NCBI GenBank assembly: GCA_018968885.1 | Contig: JAGWZK010000002.1 | Span: forward strand, 186,001 to 250,000 | Origin: Planctomycetota bacterium | Lineage (GTDB): Bacteria > Planctomycetota > Phycisphaerae > Phycisphaerales > UBA1924 | Direction of reading: 5' to 3' | DNA length: 64,000 bases | Shown here: one piece after another, positions 27,289 to 34,077 of the stretch | How positions within the stretch are numbered: position 1 is the stretch's first letter | How the letters are laid out: every line of letters starts with the position of its first letter | Made by a program: the position numbers and the translations under genes | Notes under the pieces: generated by a model | The model's database searches: none | What the model was told of the DNA's origin: nothing | The model's input: the letters and a program-made list of their open reading frames with translations, nothing else

Positions 27289-28386
27289 ATGCCTCTCATC
27301 CGAGCTCGCCACTCCAATCCCGTCGCCCCATCCTCCCGATCTCTTTCTCGCGTCGGATCTTCTCGCGGGGTTTACCTTTTGAACATCCTGATCGCTTCGG
27401 CAGATGCCCAGGCCGCGTCTGATCTCACGCGTTTCCTCCACGATGAAGGGCACGACACCGCCGTCTGCAGCGGCATCGACCGTGCCATCCGTCTCCTTCA
27501 AACACCCGATCTCAACTGCCTTCTTACCACCTTCGACGACTCATCCCTCGCCCCCGATCTCTGCGAACACGTCCATCGCACTCAGCGCAGCGCCGAGCAC
27601 TCGCTCTTTATCGTCGGTTGCTCCGATCCCACGTCATCCGCACGTCACCTCGCCCAGCAGTGCGGCGTGGATGATCACCTCGACACGCCCTGGAATCGCG
27701 TGGATACCGCCATCTCCCTCGCCGCCCTCCCACTGCCGCGAAACGACGTCGCCACCAACACCAACCTGCGTTCCGTCAACCGTCGCGTAACCGCCCTTGG
27801 CTCCATCCTGTCCACCCGCCACGATGCCGCGTCGACCTGGTGCACCTCACATGCCCAGCGCATGTCCCTCTACGTCCGCGCCATCGCCGAAGCCCTCCCC
27901 CATCGCGGCTACTGCCTCCTCCCCACCTTCATCGACGACATGGCCAGCGCCTGCTGCTTTCACGATGTCGGCAACGCCGCCGTTCCTCACGAAGTGCTCC
28001 ATGCAGCCGGAATCCTCGATCCCCTCCAATTCGATGCGGTGAAACGCCACACCCTCCATGGCAGCGCGATCCTCGCCACCGAGTGTCAGACCAGCCCCAT
28101 CGCGATTCTCGCCAGCGAGATCGCCCTCTCTCACCACGAACGCTGGGATGGCAGCGGCTACCCAACAGGACTCGCCGGTGCCGATATCCCCCTTTCCGCC
28201 CGCATTGTCGCCATCTGCGATGCCTACGACGGCATGCGTAGCAGCCGCAGCTATCGCGGCAGCATGTCACACGACGCCGCAACCCGCGGCATCTACCGAT
28301 GCGCGGGCACTCAGTTTGATCCAGAACTGGTGGAAGTGTTCAAGGGTGTTGAGAAGCGGTTTGAGAGGGTGTTTGAGGTGATTTAA
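27289..28386 (+). CDS. HD-GYP protein with degenerate receiver domain, putative c-di-GMP phosphodiesterase
   Basis: From the ATG at 27289 the protein has 365 residues; a TTG at 27217 would lengthen it. A receiver-like domain begins at LNILIASADAQ, but the phospho-acceptor position reads LLTTFDD, with Thr in place of Asp, so phosphorylation is unlikely. The HD-GYP domain follows: FHDVGNAAVP (HD), HHERWDGSGYP (GYP), then VAICDAYDGMRSSRSY. The key metal ligands and GYP are intact, so hydrolysis of c-di-GMP is expected. Its start region is divergent from the SMP-30-like gene. A diguanylate cyclase at 57532-59034 is a possible functional counterpart. Confidence 0.88.
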   Translation: MPLIRARHSNPVAPSSRSLSRVGSSRGVYLLNILIASADAQAASDLTRFLHDEGHDTAVCSGIDRAIRLLQTPDLNCLLTTFDDSSLAPDLCEHVHRTQRSAEHSLFIVGCSDPTSSARHLAQQCGVDDHLDTPWNRVDTAISLAALPLPRNDVATNTNLRSVNRRVTALGSILSTRHDAASTWCTSHAQRMSLYVRAIAEALPHRGYCLLPTFIDDMASACCFHDVGNAAVPHEVLHAAGILDPLQFDAVKRHTLHGSAILATECQTSPIAILASEIALSHHERWDGSGYPTGLAGADIPLSARIVAICDAYDGMRSSRSYRGSMSHDAATRGIYRCAGTQFDPELVEVFKGVEKRFERVFEVI

Positions 28387-28399
28387 TAAAAGCAGAAAG

Positions 28400-28419
28400 A
28401 TCCCGCCAATAGGGATTTT
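28400..28419 (-). terminator. Weak hairpin between HD-GYP gene and tmRNA 3' side
   Basis: ATCCC (28400-28404) pairs with GGGAT (28412-28416), flanked by TTT on the plus strand and by CTTTCTGCTTTT on the minus strand. It could end transcription of the HD-GYP gene, the tmRNA, or both. The stem is only 5 bp. Confidence 0.33.
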
Positions 28420-28544
28420 CGCCCTGGGAAGGAGTCCGCACCTTTCTTCAGTACGCACATCCAACAGATTCAGTCGGAAAGAGCAAACCGCGATTCAACC
28501 ACAAATGGCCTGCCATGAGCGTGGCCGCCCGCGTCGAATCAAAA

Positions 28545-28896
28545 TGGAGCCGGGGGGAATTGAACCCCCGTGCCAAAAAGCTTCATGGGTGCATCTACGC
28601 GTGTATTCGATTATTTAGTCTCAACCGCGGGACGGTGGTCGACAACCTTCCCTTTGGTCCAGCCCACAGAGTTGTCTCATCGTTGCGCCCGCAGACAGCA
28701 CGCAACGACCAGCCCGAAATCGTCGATCCCGCCCCTACCGGGCATCAAGACGGGATCGTCACCGCCTAGTTAGGCAGCGAGAGCGAACTGACGTTCGTTG
28801 GCAATCAAAATTGTGCATACTTTTTACCAGGCAACGCATGCTCCTGGACGCGCCACATTCCATCAAGGTCTTTTCGGTCGAATCCAATTCGGCCCC
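28545..28896 (-). ncRNA. ssrA: Transfer-messenger RNA (tmRNA)
   Basis: The minus strand begins GGGGCCG...TGGATTCGAC at 28896, the standard 5' end of one-piece tmRNA. It ends with a T-arm (GGGGGTTCAATTCCCCC) and CGGCTCCA at 28545. The 5' GGGGCCG pairs with 3' CGGCTCC (one G-U pair) to form the acceptor stem. The discriminator A is followed by TTTT, so CCA is not encoded. Length is 352 bases. The tag frame reads A-N-E-R-Q-F-A-L-A-A then TAA (28802 down to 28770), with GCC as resume codon. This is a close match to the usual A-N-...-A-L-A-A tags that send rescued peptides to proteolysis. Pseudoknot-rich, GC-rich segments lie between the tag and the 3' half. Confidence 0.95.
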
Positions 28897-28901
28897 AGAT
28901 G

Positions 28902-28925
28902 TCAAAGAACGTGCCCAAAGGCACG
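28902..28925 (-). terminator. Terminator of the zinc-ribbon membrane protein gene
   Basis: Read on the minus strand, CGTGCC and GGCACG form a 6-bp stem with a 4-base loop, followed by TTCTTTG. It lies 22 bases past the stop codon at 28948 and immediately upstream of the tmRNA 5' end, so it should insulate the tmRNA. Confidence 0.55.
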
Positions 28926-28947
28926 CTCAATCATACGCATGACTCGC

Positions 28948-30198
28948 TCAGCGGTTCGGTTGCGGCACGTTGATCGGCACGCCGGGCGATGATGATTGCA
29001 GCTCGTTCTGCTGCGATTCTCCTGCTGGCCCCGCGATACCCGGAATCGGCACGCGCACCACATACAACGCCTTGGGGTGTTTCTGCGGCATATCGCGCGG
29101 ATCGGTGGTGATCACCGTCTCACCCGGCGCATGCAACACCGCGAGCACCCAGGCACGCTTGACCCCTACTGGCACAGGAGCCAACTTGTGTGTACTAAAC
29201 GCTGGAGTTCCCAGCAGAGGCACGATCACCGGCGCACGCACCTGATCCGGCGCATCTGACTCGACCACCAGCGACACGTGCGTCCCTTCCACAGGCGCGA
29301 GGACCGCGGTATCGAATTTGATCGCGACATCTCGGCTCTGAGGAGTGAGCAGTGTGTTGACCAGAACGAGCCGTGACAACCACGGCTCAACCAATTCGGC
29401 AGGTACAGATCCCGCAGCAATCGAGGCACTCAGCCAGCGGCGCTCGTCTGGACTGAAGTACTGCCGCGGCGGGGGAGAGAGCAAGGCCACGGAAATCTCG
29501 CGGCACTCATCAGCACTGATCTCGCGCTTGCCGATCTCATCCCATACAGCCATGGTGAAAGAGCGGCTGGTGGTGACGTCCTCGATCAATGACGATGTCG
29601 GCACGAGGCGAAGCAGGGCACTCTTCCACCACAGCACACCGGCAAAGGGAATGCTGCCAAACTGAATCAGCAGGGGAAGCAGAAAAATGGCAGGCCACAC
29701 CATGCGCGACTTTCGCCATTCATGATACTCACTGATGGTGCCGCCGGGCCAGCCGAACTGACTGCCGCATTCGGGGCAGACCATATCGTGCACCGCTGGC
29801 TTGGCCTGACCTTCTGGAGTAGGCGGCGAAAGCGATTCCACGTTGTACTTGCATTTGGCGCAGAGCAGACCGCCGGTAGCCACCTTGGCGCGGCTGATCA
29901 GAGGCAGTGCCACGAAGACTCCGGCCATGGGCAGATTATCAAGCACTCGCACCAGCAGACTGCCACCACTGATCAGCCCGCCAACCAAAGCTGTGCCAGC
30001 CAGAAACAGCACGGGAATGACCACGGCTGAGAAGAGAATGGCATAAGGGGAAGCGCGCACCCGGCGAAACCAAGACGCTTCGCGCGACTGGGGCGCGGCG
30101 TGATGAATGCGCCGAGCCAACCAATAGATCACGAGCACCACGCCGAGCGAGAGCACGATCGAGCCAATGGCCATGTACATCACCGTGCGCGGGCTCAT
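28948..30198 (-). CDS. Membrane protein with zinc ribbon, planctomycete-type, unknown function
   Basis: A 416-residue protein. Membrane helices are at about 7-25, 50-80, 85-100 and 165-188. Between the third and fourth lies a zinc ribbon (LLCAKCKYNVESL ... MVCPECGSQF, about residues 110-150), whose CxxCxY...CPECG form recurs in many Phycisphaerae membrane proteins. The large C-terminal half is soluble and ends in a Pro/Gln/Ser-rich tail. No catalytic motif is recognised. The GAF gene upstream is 41 bases away, so the two are probably one transcript. Function unknown. Confidence 0.75.
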   Translation of the reverse strand: MSPRTVMYMAIGSIVLSLGVVLVIYWLARRIHHAAPQSREASWFRRVRASPYAILFSAVVIPVLFLAGTALVGGLISGGSLLVRVLDNLPMAGVFVALPLISRAKVATGGLLCAKCKYNVESLSPPTPEGQAKPAVHDMVCPECGSQFGWPGGTISEYHEWRKSRMVWPAIFLLPLLIQFGSIPFAGVLWWKSALLRLVPTSSLIEDVTTSRSFTMAVWDEIGKREISADECREISVALLSPPPRQYFSPDERRWLSASIAAGSVPAELVEPWLSRLVLVNTLLTPQSRDVAIKFDTAVLAPVEGTHVSLVVESDAPDQVRAPVIVPLLGTPAFSTHKLAPVPVGVKRAWVLAVLHAPGETVITTDPRDMPQKHPKALYVVRVPIPGIAGPAGESQQNELQSSSPGVPINVPQPNR

Positions 30199-30239
30199 AG
30201 GTGAAGTATTGGCCAGCAGCCGGAACGAGTTTCAATGCA

Positions 30240-30830
30240 TCACAAGACGATGGTGTCGGCGGGGTTTGCCGCGCGAGGGGCGGAGAGGCCCATCATCTCC
30301 AACACCTTGATGAAGCCATCGATATCGGCGGGTTCAAACGCGCCGATGTGATGACTGTCGGCATCGAGGACACCCCAGACCGTTCCATCAGGATTGAAAA
30401 GGGGCACGACCGCCTCACTCATATCCGCAGGGTCACAGGCGATGTAGTTCGGACCTAGCGTGCGCACGTCCCTCACAATCAGCGGGCGACGCTCCGTTAA
30501 GGACCGACCGCAGCAACCGTGCAGCCCGATGGGTGAACATGCGGGCTTGTTGCGGCACTCTTCGAGCACCAACTCCTGCCCCGCCTCAGCATCGGAATCA
30601 AAAACGTAAAAGCCGATCCAGGAGAGGCCGTGGTGATTGAACGCTTCCCACAGCATGTCGACGGTCCGCTTCATGCGCACTTCGCGGTCCACCTGTGCGC
30701 AGGCGAGCACCGAGACATAGTCGCGGCGGAATCCACCGACAGGCGCATGCGGAGGGTTGCCAGACGGGTTGGCGGGGACAGCCGGAACAGAAACCGGCGC
30801 AGTACCGGGAGCATTCGTCGAAGAGGTCAT
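30240..30830 (-). CDS. msrC: GAF-domain protein, free methionine-R-sulfoxide reductase-like
   Basis: A 196-residue protein; its ATG has AAGGA five bases upstream. After a Pro/Ala-rich N-terminus (about 1-33) comes one GAF domain. It carries SWIGFYVFD, the cysteines of NKPACSP, GCCGRSLTERRPLIV and YIACDP, then SEAVVPLF and GVLDADS. Three cysteines match in spacing those of fRMsr (MsrC), which reduces free methionine-R-sulfoxide. Together with msrAB this would cover free and protein-bound methionine sulfoxide. The extra N-terminal stretch is unusual. A plain signalling GAF domain is the alternative, but the cysteine set argues for the reductase. Confidence 0.8.
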   Translation of the reverse strand: MTSSTNAPGTAPVSVPAVPANPSGNPPHAPVGGFRRDYVSVLACAQVDREVRMKRTVDMLWEAFNHHGLSWIGFYVFDSDAEAGQELVLEECRNKPACSPIGLHGCCGRSLTERRPLIVRDVRTLGPNYIACDPADMSEAVVPLFNPDGTVWGVLDADSHHIGAFEPADIDGFIKVLEMMGLSAPRAANPADTIVL

Positions 30831-30967
30831 GGCGATCCTTGGGAAAGGCGGAACTCAATCCCACACACGTCGACCTCACGAGCCGCGTGCTGACAAAGGA
30901 TAGCACGGGGTGCAAGAGGGCCCTCTGCACATGTGAATCTGTACGAATCGTGTGGCCGAGGTGCATG

Positions 30968-30993
30968 AAAAAGGCCCGACGAGCGGGCCTTTT
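30968..30993 (-). terminator. Terminator after rpsR (bidirectional shape)
   Basis: GGCCCG and CGGGCC form a perfect 6-bp stem with a 5-base loop, flanked by AAAAA and TTTT, so U runs exist on both strands. It lies 30 bases after the rpsR stop and ends the DUF1573-rhodanese-MauE-S18 run. Confidence 0.85.
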
Positions 30994-31022
30994 GTGTGAA
31001 GATGTGTGGTTTATTCCGGCTC

Positions 31023-31268
31023 TCAGACAGTGGCGCTGGTGTAGGGGAGGAGGGCCATGAAACGGGCCCGCTTGATGGCCTGGGAGAGCATGCGCTGCTC
31101 GGTGGCAGAAGCGCCGACGCGCTTGCGGCCGAGGATCTTGCCGTTGGGGCTCATGAGGCGGCGGAGGTTTTCGATGTCCTTGTAGTCGACGAAGTGCTTG
31201 CCCTTGCCGCTCTTGTTGACGATCTTGGGCTTCTGGATGGGACCGGCGAAACGCTGGAACTTGCTCAT
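31023..31268 (-). CDS. rpsR: 30S ribosomal protein S18
   Basis: The conserved S18 protein starts at 31268 (MSKFQRFAGP), with GGAG five bases upstream. The frame extends to 31439 in Pro/Arg-rich sequence that is not S18. The 81-residue protein shows VDYKDIENLRRLMSPNGKILGRKRVGASATEQRMLSQAIKRARFMALLPYT, the standard RNA-binding core of the 30S platform protein, split here only by description. In many bacteria it sits in an rpsF-ssb-rpsR-rplI cluster. Here it stands alone after the DUF1573 operon, 109 bases from the MauE-like gene, with its own terminator. Confidence 0.96.
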   Translation of the reverse strand: MSKFQRFAGPIQKPKIVNKSGKGKHFVDYKDIENLRRLMSPNGKILGRKRVGASATEQRMLSQAIKRARFMALLPYTSATV

Positions 31269-31377
31269 GAGAACTCCGTCATGGGTTGGGCCCGGGTCAA
31301 CCCGCCCGACTGGGGCAGGGGCCGGACGACGGGAAAGATCAGGAAGAGATAGTAGGCGGGAGGAGGCGAAAGGTCGA

Positions 31378-31890
31378 TCAGGCGGGCTTTGGCGGGGCAG
31401 CGGCGGATCTGGCGTCCAAGGCCCACCTTCCAGCACCAAACATGACTAGAACAAGAATGGTGGCGAGAAAGATGGAGTTTTCCCCCACCTTGCACCAGCT
31501 CACGGGGCCTGTGCAGATGAATTTGAATTTGCCAAAGCAGCCACAGGTGATGTCGATGCCGCGCATGATTACGGAAATGACGCCGAGGGTGAAGGCGACG
31601 ACGGCGAGGCCGAGTGTCGTGGCGGCAGCGCGAGTCCAAAGGCCGGTGAGGATGAGGAGAGCGCAGATGGCCTCGACCCAGGCAATGGTGAAGGCGGCGG
31701 GAGAGACCAGTGCTTCGGGAAGAATCTGGTAACTCTTGACGCTCAGGGCGAAGGTCTGAGGACCGGTGACCGGCGGAATTCCGGGTTTCAGCTTTTGCCA
31801 GGCGCTGAAACCGAAGGCGGCGGCAACAGCGACGCGAACCAAGAGCAGCGCGGCGGAGGAGCCAACAGCGGAGCCATCGCGATTACTCAT
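31378..31890 (-). CDS. MauE/DoxX-type membrane protein
   Basis: A 170-residue integral membrane protein with about four helices (near 11-28, 55-75, 80-105, 135-155). It carries the ITCGCFGKF motif typical of MauE-type DoxX-like proteins, where the CxC pair is thought to act in thiol-redox or disulfide handling. The ATG overlaps the stop of the rhodanese gene (ATGA, 4 bases), so translation is coupled. The frame's earlier start at 31932 lies inside the rhodanese gene and is rejected. MauE-like, rhodanese and DUF1573 proteins together suggest an exported sulfur/thiol-related function. Confidence 0.85.
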   Translation of the reverse strand: MSNRDGSAVGSSAALLLVRVAVAAAFGFSAWQKLKPGIPPVTGPQTFALSVKSYQILPEALVSPAAFTIAWVEAICALLILTGLWTRAAATTLGLAVVAFTLGVISVIMRGIDITCGCFGKFKFICTGPVSWCKVGENSIFLATILVLVMFGAGRWALDARSAAAPPKPA

Positions 31891-32495
31891 GGCTGTTCTC
31901 CGGCGGTGATGTCGTAGCCGGCATTCTTCCACGCGGGGTAGCCCTCATGGAGGATGTGGAGTTGTTGATATCCGGCTTGCTGAAGGAAGATGGCGAGATT
32001 CTCTGAGGCGTGGCAGTCGCCGCCGCCGCAGTAGATGACGAGTGGAAGAGAGGGATGCAAGGTGGCGATGATGGCGCGGGATTCGTCAGAGGTGAACTCG
32101 TTGGGGTCGAGGAGTTTGGCACCACGAATGTGACCGGTGAGATACTCGGCCTTAGTGCGGGCGTCGAGAAATGTGACACCCTGATTCCAGAAGTCGTAGG
32201 CCTGCGCCAGCGTGACGTTGGGCCCTTGGGGTTTGGGCGGAGTCTCCGGGTTCGCGCTGTTCGCTGGTGGCGTGGAGTTCTGATTCGATGTCGTCGCGGG
32301 ATTGCCGGTTGCTGACGTGTTGGAGCCAGATGTGTTCTGCGAATTGGAGGGCGTTGTGGAAGGTGGAGCGACCGGAACAACAGGAGTGTTGGGATCGAGA
32401 GCAAGCTTGACGGGGCGGCGCCACTGATCTGCCAACCCGAGTCCGGCTGCGCAGGCGACGATGATGGCGACACGAAGAAGAGTGGTCTTAAGCAT
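31887..32495 (-). CDS. Membrane-anchored rhodanese-like protein
   Basis: A 202-residue protein. An N-terminal helix (about 7-22) anchors it, followed by a Pro/Asn/Ser/Thr-rich linker (about 37-90) and a rhodanese domain (about 93-200: FLDARTKAEYLTGHIRGAKLL, VIYCGGGDCHASENLA, LHILHEGYPAWKNAGY). The active-site loop begins with Cys in YCGGGDC, so persulfide transfer is possible; a second Cys in the loop is less usual. It starts 55 bases after DUF1573 and overlaps the MauE-like gene by 4 bases, so the three form an operon. Confidence 0.9.
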   Translation of the reverse strand: MLKTTLLRVAIIVACAAGLGLADQWRRPVKLALDPNTPVVPVAPPSTTPSNSQNTSGSNTSATGNPATTSNQNSTPPANSANPETPPKPQGPNVTLAQAYDFWNQGVTFLDARTKAEYLTGHIRGAKLLDPNEFTSDESRAIIATLHPSLPLVIYCGGGDCHASENLAIFLQQAGYQQLHILHEGYPAWKNAGYDITAGEQP

Positions 32496-32550
32496 GCGGG
32501 GTGGCCGGAGAAAAATGCAGCCGCACGCGCTGACGCGCGGCTGCGAAGGG

Positions 32551-33846
32551 TTACTTCTTGTCAGGAGCGGGAACTGCTGCCGGGGTAGAAGCCGGAGTAG
32601 GAGTTGTGCCGGGCGCGACAGCGGGAGTCGCGGCTGGTGTGCCGACAGGCGCAGTCACTGCGGGCTTGGGAGCCGAAGGACGCACGACTTGGCGGCGGAC
32701 GTTGGCATGGAAGGAGACGCTCATGGCATCTTCGAGTTGCACATCGGAGAGAATCTTGATCTGACCGGTGAAGGGGCCTTCGGTTTCGGGGGCGGTGCCG
32801 CTGAACTTGACGAGGTAGCAGTTGGGACCGTCGCCGGGCTTGGCTTCGACGCGAGTGATGGGCTTTCCATCAGGTCCATAAGAAGGGAGCGAGGGGGCGG
32901 TGGCAGGCTCAAATGTGGCCTTGAAGTCACCCTTGACATCGGGGAAGAGCTTTTCGGTGCCAGTGAGCTTGAAGGGAACGCGGCTCTTGGTGTAGATTTT
33001 GAACTCGCCGCTGTATGGCTTGCCGGCTTCGAGCATGCCCAGCGAGACCGCGGCGGGGTTGGCTTCGAGATCGCCCATCACATTGGCAAAGACGCTGAAT
33101 GAGGCGACGGGCTCGCGCTCATCATTGGTGCGAACGTTGACGACGTGGTTGTAGTAGCCGACCTTGGTGTCTTTCTTAATGGCGACCTTGACAGTCTGGG
33201 CGATGAGCTTTTCGCCCTGGTAGTCGATCTCGGTGGGTTCGCCGACGATGGCGGCCTCGAATGCGGAGGCGTCGGGAGCGACGCTGGCGAAGGTGCACTT
33301 GAAATCCTTGCTGCGACCGATGACCTTGACCTCAAAGGATTTAATATCGCCCTTGGCGACCTGACCGATTTGGGCGAGGGCGGGCTCGGTGAAGACGAGT
33401 TTCTTGACCACCGCAGAAAGATTGAGGGTGATTGAGGGACGAGCCGGATCGTTCGTGGTGACAGTGATGCTGCTGTGGGCGGCACCCATCTTGGACTTGG
33501 GGTTGAAATCGACCGTGATGGTGCCGGTGTCGCCGGGTTGGTAATCGCGCTTTTCGCCATCGAGCTTGGGGAGGGTGCAGCCGCAGGAGGCGGTGACGTT
33601 GAGGATCTTGAGGGGACCACCACCGGTGTTCTTGAACTTGAAGACCTGATGCTGGATCTCATGATTCATGATGGCGCCGAAATCAACATCTTTGATCTCA
33701 AAGGTGATTTCAGGAGAGTTTGGAGCCAGCAAGCCGCCGACGGGGGCCAGGCCTTTGTCCACTTCCTGCGCGTGGGCGACGGTGCCGGCTGAGAGAACGA
33801 GGGCGAGGGCTGAGAGTGCACAGCGACGCAGAACTTGGTGTGACAT
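32551..33846 (-). CDS. Secreted DUF1573-domain protein
   Basis: A 431-residue protein with a signal peptide (CALSALALVLSAGTVAHAQ). A DUF1573 Ig-like (ASH-type) domain follows at about residues 45-145: FDFG-like VDFGAIMNHE, FKFKNTGGGPLKILNVTASCGCTLP, TITVDFNPKS. Two further beta-rich domains of unknown type run to about 380, and an Ala/Pro/Thr tail ends the chain. The SCGC motif is the family hallmark. Family function is not firmly known. It leads the rhodanese/MauE/S18 run. Its upstream region holds a 12-base tandem repeat that reaches almost to the ribosome-binding site. Confidence 0.88.
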   Translation of the reverse strand: MSHQVLRRCALSALALVLSAGTVAHAQEVDKGLAPVGGLLAPNSPEITFEIKDVDFGAIMNHEIQHQVFKFKNTGGGPLKILNVTASCGCTLPKLDGEKRDYQPGDTGTITVDFNPKSKMGAAHSSITVTTNDPARPSITLNLSAVVKKLVFTEPALAQIGQVAKGDIKSFEVKVIGRSKDFKCTFASVAPDASAFEAAIVGEPTEIDYQGEKLIAQTVKVAIKKDTKVGYYNHVVNVRTNDEREPVASFSVFANVMGDLEANPAAVSLGMLEAGKPYSGEFKIYTKSRVPFKLTGTEKLFPDVKGDFKATFEPATAPSLPSYGPDGKPITRVEAKPGDGPNCYLVKFSGTAPETEGPFTGQIKILSDVQLEDAMSVSFHANVRRQVVRPSAPKPAVTAPVGTPAATPAVAPGTTPTPASTPAAVPAPDKK

Positions 33847-33866
33847 GATCTTTCTACTCCGTAAAT

Positions 33867-33914
33867 TTGGTCCGTGAATTGGTCCGTGAATTGGTCCGTG
33901 AATTGGTCCGTTGA
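33867..33914. repeat. 12-base tandem repeat upstream of DUF1573 gene
   Basis: The unit TTGGTCCGTGAA (minus strand TTCACGGACCAA) occurs as three exact copies and a fourth with changes at its end, in strict 12-base register. A diverged copy (8 of 12 bases, 33854-33865) lies next to it and contains the GGAG likely to serve as the ribosome-binding site. The array sits 21-68 bases upstream of the ATG at 33846. Confidence 0.9.
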
Positions 33915-33994
33915 TTCGAGAGAGGCAAGAGTGCCGAGCAAGATTGATCGGCTGTAGATTGTTCGCGAGTAGCGCTGGTGCGCTCGGCTGGTTG

Positions 33995-34077
33995 GAATGA
34001 TACGCCTATATATTAGGTATAGGTTCGTGTTTGTTTCGTATTTTGGAAAGATGGTCACGAATTATAGTTATAGGACG
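33995..34077. promoter_or_regulatory. AT-rich intergenic segment with inverted repeat, candidate promoter region
   Basis: This stretch is far richer in A and T than the surrounding genes. It contains CCTATA (34005-34010) and TATAGG (34018-34023) as an inverted repeat, and TATAAT on the minus strand near 34065. The DUF1573 operon reads away from it and DAHP synthase ends into it. A promoter for the DUF1573 operon is the likely content. No -35 element could be fixed with confidence. Confidence 0.4.

Noticed and set aside
28515..28773. Short plus-strand frames over the tmRNA
   Set aside because: The conserved tmRNA ends, tag and acceptor stem on the minus strand explain this stretch.
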